Of a stretch of DNA of 7,430 nucleotides, positions 1 to 6,536 are shown piece by piece; position 1 is the first letter of the stretch; the number at the start of each line of letters is the position of its first letter. This DNA comes from Chloroflexota bacterium (GTDB taxonomy: Bacteria > Chloroflexota > UBA6077): assembly GCA_021786215.1 (NCBI GenBank), contig JAJYNT010000145.1, forward strand, positions 1 through 7,430. Reading direction: 5' to 3'. Under the pieces are notes generated by a model that was not told the origin of the DNA, searched no databases, and saw nothing but the letters and a program-made list of their open reading frames with translations. The position numbers and the translations under genes are program-made.

Positions 1-2
1 GT

Positions 3-1313
3 CTGATCTCGGCCTGCTCTTCGTCGCCGGCGCCTTCGGCCCCGGCCGCCACCGCTGCCCCCGCCGCGAAGGCGGCAGCCACCTCCGCGCCCGCGGTGGC
101 CAAGGGACAGAAGCTCACAATTTGGATGGGCCAGAGCTTCGTGGAGGCGTTGGACAAGCAGCTGGGGGCCATGTTCCAGGACTACGGCAAGACCAAGGGA
201 GTTGAAGTCGACTATCAGATCGTGCCCTCAGCCCAACTGCCTCAAAAGTTCGCGGCTGCCATCCAGGGCAAGAACCCCCCTGACATCGGTTACCTCTATG
301 ACTCGGATACACAGTACTATCGCAGCCAGAACCAGTTGATCGACGTGACCGATGTGTGGGAGGAGCTGAAGAAGAAGGGCGGCGAGGTATACGCTCCGGC
401 CACCGACACGAGCAGTTGGCAGGGGAAGGCGTGGTCGATCCCCGTGGTCGTCAATCCCTGGCCGGTCCACGCTCGGAAGGATCTGCTGGATAAGGCGAAC
501 CTGAAGTATCCGGCGACTTGGGACGCCTTCATCGAGACCTGCAAGAAGATCCAGAGCCCGCCGCAGCTGTACGGCTACGGTCCATGCCTGGGCAAGAACG
601 ACGATGCTAACGACAACATCATCCAGATCATGTGGACTTTTGGCGCCCAGATGCAGACCAAGGACAACAAGCCTTCCTTCAATACCCCGGAGACTCGGAA
701 GGCGTTCCAGCTGATCTCGGACATGTACAAGGTGCACAAGATCATACCTCCTGGGGCGATCAACTGGGACAACGCGGGCAACAACAACGCCTACCAGTCC
801 GGACAGATTGCTTTCGCCTCGAACCCTAGCTCGATCCTGGCCTGGCTGCAGGCCAACAAGCCAGATCTAGCGAAGGCCACCGTGTTGGAAAACATTCCGG
901 CCGGGCCCGCGGGAAGCTTTGGCGAGGTGGACTGCTGGGCGCTGGGGATATTCAAGGACAGCAAGGTACCCGACATCGCCAAGGAGGCGCTGGCCTACGT
1001 CATAGACCCGGATCACTACAGCAAGTTCATCAATCTGGCGGCCGGGCGCTACGTGCCCATTTTCAAGAAGCTCACAGATACCAAGTTCTGGAAGGAAGAT
1101 CCCTATTATCACACCTATCCAAACATGGCTGAGACCGGCCGGATTATGGCCTACGCGGGGCAGCCGACCGGGGCTTTTGGCGAGGTGATGCGTCAATACA
1201 TACTCACCGACGCTATTCAGGGTGTGATTGTCCAGGGACAGTCAGTGGACGACGCCGTCAATGCTGCGGACAAGAAGATCCAGGCTATCTATGCCAAGCA
1301 TGCCGGGAACTAG
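3..1313 (+). CDS. ABC transporter extracellular solute-binding lipoprotein (carbohydrate type), 5' partial
   Basis: This is probably the substrate-binding lipoprotein of a carbohydrate ABC importer (COG1653/UgpB-MalE-like), working outside the membrane and delivering ligand to permeases not seen here. The frame is open to the window edge. Its first visible residues, LISAC, form a lipobox with the lipidated Cys at bases 15-17. A roughly 27-residue Ala/Pro/Ser/Thr spacer follows, then the fold opens with KLTIWMGQSF. Family-like segments include NPPDIGYLYD, the 'WSIPVVVNPWPVHARKDLLDKA' hinge region (bases about 432-497), YPATWDAFIETCKKI and 'YQSGQIAF'. The visible part is 436 residues and ends at TAG 1311-1313, so only the signal-peptide start is missing. 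A GTG at 96 could be taken as the start, but it lies inside the spacer and would remove the lipobox. The ligand cannot be told from sequence. The family call is firm; the sugar specificity is inference. Confidence 0.9.
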   Translation: MISACSSSPAPSAPAATAAPAAKAAATSAPAVAKGQKLTIWMGQSFVEALDKQLGAMFQDYGKTKGVEVDYQIVPSAQLPQKFAAAIQGKNPPDIGYLYDSDTQYYRSQNQLIDVTDVWEELKKKGGEVYAPATDTSSWQGKAWSIPVVVNPWPVHARKDLLDKANLKYPATWDAFIETCKKIQSPPQLYGYGPCLGKNDDANDNIIQIMWTFGAQMQTKDNKPSFNTPETRKAFQLISDMYKVHKIIPPGAINWDNAGNNNAYQSGQIAFASNPSSILAWLQANKPDLAKATVLENIPAGPAGSFGEVDCWALGIFKDSKVPDIAKEALAYVIDPDHYSKFINLAAGRYVPIFKKLTDTKFWKEDPYYHTYPNMAETGRIMAYAGQPTGAFGEVMRQYILTDAIQGVIVQGQSVDDAVNAADKKIQAIYAKHAGN

Positions 1314-1346
1314 GCGTTTCCCAGTGGCGTCAGCGTGAACAATCGG

Positions 1347-1380
1347 GGTCAGGGCGTGACGCGCAGCTCACGCCCTGACC
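1347..1380 (+). terminator. Strong stem-loop after the solute-binding protein gene
   Basis: Bases 1347-1359 (GGTCAGGGCGTGA) and 1368-1380 (TCACGCCCTGACC) are a perfect 13-bp inverted repeat around an 8-base loop. Outside it, 1346/1381 can form a G-U pair and 1345/1382 a G-C pair. No T-run follows, so it is not a classic intrinsic terminator. It lies 33 bases after the stop codon and 55 bases before the next gene on the same strand. It could be a U-less terminator, a partial terminator, or a 3' stabiliser that keeps the binding-protein message more abundant, as hairpins after malE-type genes do. The structure is seen directly; the role is inferred. Confidence 0.7.
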
Positions 1381-1422
1381 TCATGCTGGGCTTGTGAGGG
1401 CGCGGTTGCTCTCCAACCTATC

Positions 1423-1428
1423 TGAGGA
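1423..1428 (+). promoter_or_regulatory. Ribosome binding site fixing the start of the URO-D-like gene
   Basis: TGAGGA (core GAGG 1424-1427) sits 8 bases before ATG 1436. This supports that ATG over the in-frame GTG at 1394, which has no comparable site and would add 14 residues with no family similarity. Confidence 0.7.
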
Positions 1429-1435
1429 AATACCG

Positions 1436-2479
1436 ATGAACAGTCGTGAGCGTTACATCCGGGCCATCAAGTTCGACCGGCCGGATCGAGTTCCAATAAT
1501 GCATCGGACGCTGCCCGGCAGCTACAGACGACGTGGAGAGGAGATCGAGGTGCTATACGCAAGGTATCCCAGCGACGCATTGCTCTCCCCGTCCACACAC
1601 GGATGGTTCAGCTTCAAACGGGCTGTGGGGGAGACGAGCGGCCAGTTGCAGGGGGCCACAGACGAGTGGGGCTGCGTCTGGGACAGCCTCACGGATGACT
1701 ACCTGGGACAGGTTTTCGGACATCCATTGAAGGCCTGGACAGCCTTAGAGGGCTTTCACTTTCCGGAGCCCACGGTGGGAATCGAAGGGGTGGAGGAACT
1801 GGTGGCGAACGTGAAGGCCGACGGTCACCAACACTACAGCCTCATCGAAGTGGGTACACTTTGGCATCGGACCAACTGGTTGCGGGGCTTCGAGAATTCG
1901 CTGATGGATGTTCTGGAGGATCTCCCTGAGCTTTACTACCTGCGAGACCGGATCACGGAGTTTCTGCTGAAGAGGGTTGAGATCCTCCTGGGCTACCGGG
2001 AGCACATAGATGGCGTGCTGGTGAACGACGATTGGGGCACGCAGCAAACATTGATGATTCGGCCGGAATACTGGCGGAAGGTGTACAAGCCGGCCTACGC
2101 CAAGATTGTGGGGGCCATTCACAGCGGAGGGCTGAACGCTCATCTGCACAGCGATGGCGTAACCGACGCGATCATGGAGGACTTGATTGAGATTGGCTTC
2201 GATGAGCTGAATCCTCAGATGTCCTGCATGGATGCCGAGGATGTGGGACGGAGGTTCGGCGGGAGGGTTTGCTTCCGGGCGGACATGGATCGGCAGTACA
2301 CATTGCCTTTCGGCACCCCTCAGGAGGTGAAGGGCTACGTGCAGCGATTGTTCGATGCATTTGGCCGGTTCGAAGGGGGGTATGTGGGGTACGGGCAGGT
2401 CGGAACGGATGTGCCACTTGCGAACGCCGAGGCCATGCTTTCCGCATTCTATCGACTTCGGTATTCGACGGCGAAGTGA
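1436..2479 (+). CDS. Uroporphyrinogen decarboxylase-like (URO-D/MtaA superfamily) protein
   Basis: This is a 347-residue cytoplasmic TIM-barrel protein of the URO-D superfamily, which holds haem-pathway HemE and corrinoid methyltransferases such as MtaA/CmuA. The N-terminus SRERYIRAIKFDRPDRVPI (residues 3-21) is the usual family opening. NDDWGTQ (197-203), HLHSDG (236-241), ELNP (257-260) and LPFGTPQEV (290-298) follow in family order. The HemE signatures are not evident, so haem synthesis is unlikely. MtaA-type enzymes use a His-x-Cys zinc motif at the place where this protein has H-S-D-G, so the Cys ligand seems replaced by Asp238-240 region residues. It lies 122 bases after the binding-protein gene on the same strand, suggesting a shared catabolic role, possibly demethylation or processing of an imported compound. 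The exact reaction is unknown. The fold assignment is firm. Confidence 0.85.
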   Translation: MNSRERYIRAIKFDRPDRVPIMHRTLPGSYRRRGEEIEVLYARYPSDALLSPSTHGWFSFKRAVGETSGQLQGATDEWGCVWDSLTDDYLGQVFGHPLKAWTALEGFHFPEPTVGIEGVEELVANVKADGHQHYSLIEVGTLWHRTNWLRGFENSLMDVLEDLPELYYLRDRITEFLLKRVEILLGYREHIDGVLVNDDWGTQQTLMIRPEYWRKVYKPAYAKIVGAIHSGGLNAHLHSDGVTDAIMEDLIEIGFDELNPQMSCMDAEDVGRRFGGRVCFRADMDRQYTLPFGTPQEVKGYVQRLFDAFGRFEGGYVGYGQVGTDVPLANAEAMLSAFYRLRYSTAK

Positions 2480-2515
2480 TGCAAATGCCGTCGAGGAGCT
2501 GCCGGCGGGAGAAGC

Positions 2516-4237
2516 TCAGCCTAGTAGCTTCCCTGTGAGCACGTCCACCAAACCCATGTCGGTGAGCCGCAGCTCAGGGATCACTGGTAGGGCGAGGAAG
2601 GATAGGATGGAGAAGGGGGATTGGATGGAGCAGCCCAGTTCCCTGGCGGTTGCCTCCAGCGATCCAAGTTTCTGCACCACCGTCTCCAGCGGCTCCGGAG
2701 AGAGCAACCCGGCGATGGGCAGTGGCAGGGAGGCGACCATCGTTCCATTCAGGGCGCAGGCGAGGCCGCCATGTAGTGCCTCGATCCCCTTTAGAACGGC
2801 GTACAGGTCGTCGTCGCTGGTCCCCACCGCGATTATGTTGTGGGAGTCATGAGCCAGGGAACTGGCCATGGCTCCCTTCTTCAGCCCGAACCCCTTCACC
2901 AGGCCTATCGCGATGTTTCCGGTGGCGTGGTGTCTCTCCACGACGACCAGTTTGAGCAGGTCTCGTTCGACGTCGGGGACGATGGCCCCATTCTCCACCC
3001 GAGGCTCGATATCCACCCTCCTGGTGAGTATCTGGCCCGGGATGATCTCGATCGCTGGGAAAAGGGCATCGTCGTTCGGTTTCAGGCGAAGCCGATCGAT
3101 GGAGAACGGTCTCACATTGATGGAGTTGTTGATCCACTTATTCCGTGCCGGATCGATCCCGAAGTTGGCCTGCCCATCTCGTGCCACCAGTCTACCCTGG
3201 TGGTAGACCTCTTCGATGCGGAACTGCTCCAGATCGGAGAGAACCAGCAGGTTGGCGTGGTAGCTTGGGGCGATCCCTCCATGGCCCTTGAGTCCAAAGT
3301 AGCGTGCGGCGTTCAGGGAGGCCATCTGCACCGCGTGGATCGGGCTGACGCCGAGGTGTATGGCTTTACGGACCACGGCATCCAGGTCGCCATCGTGGGA
3401 GATGTCCAGGGGATCACGGTCGTCCACCACCAGCATGCAGCGATGGCGAGTATTGTCGTTGACCAGGGGCAGCAGCGCTTCGAGGTTGCGCTCTACCGAG
3501 CCCTCGCGGATCATCAGCCATGCGCCGCGACGCAACTTCTCCAACCCCTCCTGGTACTCGGTGCTCTCGTGATCGGAGTCGATCCCGGCGGAGAGGTAGC
3601 CGTTGAGCTCCTTTCCTGTCATGTTTGGTGCGTGGCCGTCCCGGGTTGCCGCGCATCTCCGCGCCAGCATGCCAACCGTTTCCAGTTTGGCGAGGATCGC
3701 GGGGTTGGCACTGAGAACGCCGGCGAAGTCCATCACCTCCCCGAGGCCGATCACGTTGTTCCAGCGGAGCAGCTCTCGGAGATCCTTGGCATCCAGTCTG
3801 GCTCCGCTAGTTTCCATGTCGCTAGAAGGTACGCAGGATGGGGCGGTGAAAAACAGATCCATCGGCAGCCGCCGCGCGCAGCCCATCATGTAGCGGATGC
3901 CCTTCAATCCCGCCACGTTCGCGATCTCGTGGAGGTCGGTCACTGCCGCGAGAGTCCCATGGGGGACGACGGCTCGCGCGTACTGGTGGACGTGGAGCAG
4001 GGAACTCTCCAGGTGAACGTGGCCGTCGATGAGGCCGGGGACCAGATAGCGGCCTTCAAGGTCTATCATGCGCTGGGCATCGGTGTAGTCGCCAATCCCA
4101 GCGATTCGTCCCTCTGCCAGCGCGACGTTGCCCATCTCGATCTCGCCCGTGAAGCTGTTGAGGATACGGGCGTTGCGCAGGATCAGATCCGCGGGATCAT
4201 AGCCCCTGGCCACCGAGATAAGCCGCTTCATCTTCAT
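2516..4237 (-). CDS. ade: Adenine deaminase
   Basis: Adenine deaminase converts adenine to hypoxanthine and ammonia in purine salvage, in the cytoplasm, using a metal centre. The 573-residue length fits the family. The amidohydrolase motif DGHVHLESS (71-79) carries the metal ligands H73 and H75. It is followed by DLHEIAN (101-107), GLGEVMDF (164-171), DGHAP (200-204), DHEST (222-226), MIREGS (242-247) and DDR (272-274). The C-terminal adenine-deaminase domain shows VERHHATGN (433-441), GLKKGAMASSLAHDSHN (451-467), LPLPIAGL and LSFLALPVIPELRLTD. The start is the ATG at 4237, which overlaps the murB stop and has GGAG eight bases upstream. An ATG two codons later (4231) is possible. The open frame runs further upstream to 4486, but that stretch is read from inside murB and has no family similarity. 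One deviation is DLHEIAN where DPHEIAN is usual. The gene is convergent with the URO-D-like gene, 36 bases away. Confidence 0.95.
   Translation of the reverse strand: MKMKRLISVARGYDPADLILRNARILNSFTGEIEMGNVALAEGRIAGIGDYTDAQRMIDLEGRYLVPGLIDGHVHLESSLLHVHQYARAVVPHGTLAAVTDLHEIANVAGLKGIRYMMGCARRLPMDLFFTAPSCVPSSDMETSGARLDAKDLRELLRWNNVIGLGEVMDFAGVLSANPAILAKLETVGMLARRCAATRDGHAPNMTGKELNGYLSAGIDSDHESTEYQEGLEKLRRGAWLMIREGSVERNLEALLPLVNDNTRHRCMLVVDDRDPLDISHDGDLDAVVRKAIHLGVSPIHAVQMASLNAARYFGLKGHGGIAPSYHANLLVLSDLEQFRIEEVYHQGRLVARDGQANFGIDPARNKWINNSINVRPFSIDRLRLKPNDDALFPAIEIIPGQILTRRVDIEPRVENGAIVPDVERDLLKLVVVERHHATGNIAIGLVKGFGLKKGAMASSLAHDSHNIIAVGTSDDDLYAVLKGIEALHGGLACALNGTMVASLPLPIAGLLSPEPLETVVQKLGSLEATARELGCSIQSPFSILSFLALPVIPELRLTDMGLVDVLTGKLLG
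4234..4237 (-). promoter_or_regulatory. ATGA stop/start overlap coupling murB to ade
   Basis: On the minus strand the murB TGA (4236-4234) shares two bases with the ade ATG (4237-4235). This four-base overlap is typical of translational coupling. The ade Shine-Dalgarno-like GGAG lies within the last murB codons. Ade is therefore expected to be made from the murB message, in step with MurB. Confidence 0.85.
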
Positions 4238-5199
4238 TTGACAATCTCCACCTCGGCCTCGGGAGTGAAGCCGAAGGACTCCGCGAACCGCTGCTTGACC
4301 GTCTCTATGATGCCATAAACGTCGGAAAAGCGGGCACCACCCAGGTTGACGATGAAATTGTTGTGCTTGAGGGAGATCTGTGCCCCACCGATCTGGAATC
4401 CTGCCAGCCCCAGCCGGTTTATGGCGTAGCCCATCGAGACCTTGCCGTGCCAGCGGGTGTTCACCATCTCCTGGAGGTCGGGCCAAACCGCCATGATCCT
4501 GCTGATCTCCTCGCTCTTCTCGATATTCTTGAAGACCGATCCGCAGGTGGGGTATTCCATCGGGTGATTCGTCTGTCGATACTCGATGTTGGATCGATAG
4601 CTTTCACGGGCCCGCTGAAGCTCCTCTTCCGAGGCTTGCCGAAGCCGGAAGCTGGCGGAAGCGACGATCAGTTCTCGGTTCTGCTTGACGATGCTATCGC
4701 GATAGGAGAAGCGCAGGCCGGCCCTGTCGAGGGTGTGGATCTCTGGAGTGCCTTCCCGGATATCAAGAAGGTCGGCACTTTCCAGCACGTTCTTCAGCTC
4801 ACCTCCGAAGGCGCCGACGTTCCCTCGCACCGCAGCCCCCACCGTGCCCGGGAGGCCTCCAGCCCATTCCAATCCGGTATAGCCGGCGTCGAAGGCGAAG
4901 TTGATGGCTCGGTCGAGCGCCTCACCCGCGAAAGCGCGAAGGAGGCCCTCCCCCTGAGCGTGGAGTTGAGGTGCATCAGACGAGGTGATCCGCAACACAG
5001 CGCCGTCGAAGTAGTCGTCGGGGAACAGCAGGTTCGAGCCGAGGCCGACGACGACCATCCTCTCGACGTGATGTGTGCGCACGAAGTCGAGGGCCATAAG
5101 TAGATCCTCATGGCCGCGTATCTCAAGCAGGTAACGCGCGATGCCACCGATCCGATAGTAGAGGATGGTGGATAGAGGGAAGTTATCGTGTGCGATCAT
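4234..5199 (-). CDS. murB: UDP-N-acetylenolpyruvoylglucosamine reductase (MurB)
   Basis: MurB is the cytoplasmic FAD enzyme that uses NADPH to reduce UDP-GlcNAc-enolpyruvate to UDP-MurNAc, the second committed step of peptidoglycan precursor synthesis. The 321 residues open with YRIGGIARYLLEI (15-27), followed by the FAD-binding VGLGSNLLF (51-59) and GGLPGTVGAAVRGNVGAFGG (114-133). YRDS (166-169) carries the conserved Arg. CGSVFKN (219-225) carries Ser221 at the proton-donor position, and GGAQISLKHNNFIVNLGGA (271-289) is typical of the family. The terminal EAEVEIV places the catalytic Glu at about 316. Between FKN and the GYAINRLGLAGFQIGGAQ segment there are about 20-25 extra residues (about 226-252), and the usual Pro after FKN is missing. 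ATG 5199 has only a weak GGCGG upstream. A separate promoter is proposed at 5280-5309, and ade follows with a four-base overlap. Confidence 0.95.
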   Translation of the reverse strand: MIAHDNFPLSTILYYRIGGIARYLLEIRGHEDLLMALDFVRTHHVERMVVVGLGSNLLFPDDYFDGAVLRITSSDAPQLHAQGEGLLRAFAGEALDRAINFAFDAGYTGLEWAGGLPGTVGAAVRGNVGAFGGELKNVLESADLLDIREGTPEIHTLDRAGLRFSYRDSIVKQNRELIVASASFRLRQASEEELQRARESYRSNIEYRQTNHPMEYPTCGSVFKNIEKSEEISRIMAVWPDLQEMVNTRWHGKVSMGYAINRLGLAGFQIGGAQISLKHNNFIVNLGGARFSDVYGIIETVKQRFAESFGFTPEAEVEIVK

Positions 5200-5226
5200 A
5201 ACTTGCCGCCGATGACTGGGATCCTG

Positions 5227-5247
5227 CCGGACCCGTCGAGGGTCCAG
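5227..5247 (-). promoter_or_regulatory. Small hairpin in the murB leader
   Basis: On the minus strand, CTGGACCC (5247-5240) pairs with GGGTCCGG (5234-5227) around a 5-base loop, an 8-bp stem with one G-U pair. It lies 27 bases before the murB ATG in the predicted 5' leader. It could affect translation or be incidental. No T-run follows. Confidence 0.35.
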
Positions 5248-5279
5248 GGCAGATGGCTGATAACCTGGGAACTGTTCAT

Positions 5280-5309
5280 ATTATCACCAGTATCGAAGGA
5301 TCTCGTCCA
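5280..5309 (-). promoter_or_regulatory. Candidate sigma70-type promoter for murB-ade
   Basis: Read on the minus strand: TGGACG (5309-5304, four of six matches to TTGACA), an 18-base spacer, then GATAAT (5285-5280, five of six matches to TATAAT). It would give a leader of about 75 nt before the murB ATG. It lies after the hairpin that probably ends the upstream gene, so murB-ade could be its own unit. Called by consensus only. Confidence 0.4.
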
Positions 5310-5416
5310 TCGCTGGGCGGAAGCATCCCCACTCGAGAAGAAGGCACGATGCGCTCCAGATCGGATGCGCGTGGCACGGTTCAGATAGTGTGGGGAGCGA
5401 GTAGGGTGGGAGCGAT

Positions 5417-5445
5417 GGCGCCCCGCTCGCCAACGGCGAGGCGCC
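5417..5445 (-). terminator. GC-rich hairpin after the GH73 gene (probable terminator)
   Basis: CTCGCC (5426-5431) and GGCGAG (5435-5440) form a stem with a 3-base loop. It is extended by GGCGC (5417-5421) pairing with GCGCC (5441-5445) across a 4-base one-sided bulge. On the minus strand it begins 16 bases after the GH73 TAA, where a terminator is expected, but no T-run follows. The rest of the 262-base gap down to murB holds the proposed murB promoter and leader, and no gene I can support. Confidence 0.55.
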
Positions 5446-5461
5446 CTGCTTCCGATGATAG

Positions 5462-6313
5462 TTAATTGACGTCGTACTGGGCGAGGTTGTAGTGGTCGAT
5501 CAGGTAGTTCACCTTGGCGGTGTAGCCGGGATCGGTGGCGTACCCGTCGGCGGCCATGCGCTGAGCGAACAGCTTTGGATCGCTGGTCTTGAAGGCATTC
5601 GCGTAGCGCGGATTGGCGGCCAGGAACCGACCGTGATCCATAACGGACTCGTACAGGTTATGGTAGGCCCTGAACCCTGCTTCGACGGTCACAGTCTGCC
5701 CGTTCAGCACCTCCTGAGTGGGCATGTTGACCACGCCAGCCGGGCCGGGGCCCGAGTCGGCCTTGATGCCGAAGTAGTTCTGAGCCTGAGTGGAGAGGGT
5801 GCTTCGTCCCCACTCCGACTCCAGGATCGCCTGGGCGATCGTGACGGCCGCGGGCACGTGCGTCTGACGCTGTGAGTCCTGCGCAGCAGGCACCACGGCG
5901 GCTATGAACTTGGCTGGGGTGGAGATGTCGGGCGTTGGTCCACCATGATCCTGCGACGCAGGGGCATTGGTGGTGAACCCTGACATCTGCACCTGGCTAT
6001 GGTATATCGGAGCGGACTGCGACTGCGTGTACGTAGCCGGCGCCGCAGCGGCCGCATGGGCGGGTGTTACCCCGGCTCCGGGATGGAAGAGCACTGTCAT
6101 CAGGAGCATGCCCGATACCATTGCGCCTCCGGCTTGGCGCGCAAGCTTCCTTCGAGGTTGAAGAAAGACCTTGTCCGCGATGCTGCGCGCGCTGGCCCTG
6201 GCACGATCGATGAACCCGACCTTGCCCTCGGGCGTGCGGTTCTCGTTTCGGGCGGAGTCGAAAGCGCTTGAAATGGCGCTATCGTCTGCCGGCCGGAGCT
6301 TGCCTGAAAACAC
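5462..6313 (-). CDS. Exported GH73-family glucosaminidase (FlgJ/autolysin-like)
   Basis: This is probably an exported peptidoglycan hydrolase (GH73, endo-beta-N-acetylglucosaminidase type) that cuts glycan strands outside the membrane. With the GTG start at 6313 it is 283 residues. Residues 1-53 are a charged cytoplasmic stretch, 61-76 a hydrophobic segment, and PAHA at 84-87 gives a plausible signal-peptidase site. A Ser/Gln/Ala/Pro linker runs to about 130. The catalytic domain (131-283) shows AQAILESEWGRS (160-171) with candidate catalytic Glu165, then NYFGIKA (179-185), FRAYHNLYESVMDHGRFL (214-231) and YATDPGYTAKV (258-268), all in family order. The start is fixed by AGGAGG six bases upstream. 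An ATG at 6406 lies in frame but has no such site and falls in the structured leader. No LysM, SH3 or other wall-binding domain is seen. The neighbour murB also serves the wall. Confidence 0.88.
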   Translation of the reverse strand: MFSGKLRPADDSAISSAFDSARNENRTPEGKVGFIDRARASARSIADKVFLQPRRKLARQAGGAMVSGMLLMTVLFHPGAGVTPAHAAAAAPATYTQSQSAPIYHSQVQMSGFTTNAPASQDHGGPTPDISTPAKFIAAVVPAAQDSQRQTHVPAAVTIAQAILESEWGRSTLSTQAQNYFGIKADSGPGPAGVVNMPTQEVLNGQTVTVEAGFRAYHNLYESVMDHGRFLAANPRYANAFKTSDPKLFAQRMAADGYATDPGYTAKVNYLIDHYNLAQYDVN

Positions 6314-6319
6314 TAGATT

Positions 6320-6325
6320 CCTCCT
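6320..6325 (-). promoter_or_regulatory. Perfect Shine-Dalgarno site deciding the GTG start of the GH73 gene
   Basis: AGGAGG on the minus strand (plus-strand CCTCCT 6320-6325) is followed by six bases and GTG at 6313. It is among the best ribosome sites in the window, and makes the GTG start more likely than the ATG at 6406. Confidence 0.85.
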
Positions 6326-6342
6326 GGAATAAGTACAGCAAG

Positions 6343-6536
6343 GCAGAAGTTGAATCTTAGAATGGGCTTCTGCGATGCCGCGGAATGTTGATGTTGTCGC
6401 CGGCATGCGCCTGGCGCAAGAATGCCCCGCTGGGCATTCAACGGCGACAGCTATTCGGTTGCGAACTCGCTGGATATCCTGGGTGTAGTTCCGAGGCTGC
6501 GGCCGTCAGGCGGCAGGATCGTCCCTCGGATAACCC
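6343..6536 (-). ncRNA. Candidate structured 5' leader (cis-regulatory RNA) of the GH73 gene
   Basis: The predicted transcript from the promoter at 6557-6585 would carry three hairpin domains before the start codon. Domain A is 6536-6481: GGGT/ACCC outside, CCGAGG/CCTCGG, then CTGC/GCAG and a small apical stem. Domain B is 6449-6395: an 8-bp closing stem TGTCGCCG/CGGCGACA enclosing an 8-bp hairpin GAATGCCC/GGGCATTC (6439-6420, 4-base loop) and a 4-bp TGCG/CGCA hairpin (6418-6406), so a possible three-way junction. Domain C is 6373-6343: GCAGAAG/CTTCTGC, ending 17 bases before AGGAGG. The pairings are seen directly; that they act as RNA, and on this strand, is inferred. I recognise no known riboswitch. 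The c-di-AMP (ydaO) class, often upstream of wall hydrolases, was considered, but its conserved segments are not evident. Confidence 0.45.

Noticed and set aside
2496..2517. Hairpin between the convergent URO-D-like and ade genes
   Set aside because: GAGCT/AGCTC is only a 5-bp stem with a 12-base loop, without a T-run, and it overlaps the ade stop codon. It is too weak to call a terminator.
2840..4318. Open frame of 492 codons on the plus strand
   Set aside because: It is exactly antisense to ade, whose full family motifs are on the other strand. Long antisense frames are common in GC-rich genes, and its translation shows no recognisable domain.
4238..4486. N-terminal extension of the ade frame into murB
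   Set aside because: The extra residues are an out-of-frame reading of murB. ATG 4237 has a ribosome site and a coupled overlap, and gives the normal family length.
4363..5103. Plus-strand open frame of 246 codons
   Set aside because: It is antisense to murB and has no ribosome site or recognisable domain.
5394..5415. Short direct repeat GGGAGCGA in the GH73-murB gap
   Set aside because: There are only two 8-base copies 14 bases apart in G-rich sequence, with no sign of function.
6314..6406. Longer GH73 start at ATG 6406
   Set aside because: It has no ribosome site. The GTG at 6313 has a perfect AGGAGG at ideal spacing, and the added residues overlap the structured leader.
6343..6536. A known c-di-AMP (ydaO) or c-di-GMP riboswitch
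   Set aside because: A GACAGCTA string on the plus strand (6446-6453) resembles part of the ydaO core, but it is on the wrong strand for the GH73 gene and the other conserved blocks are not found. No GEMM core is visible.
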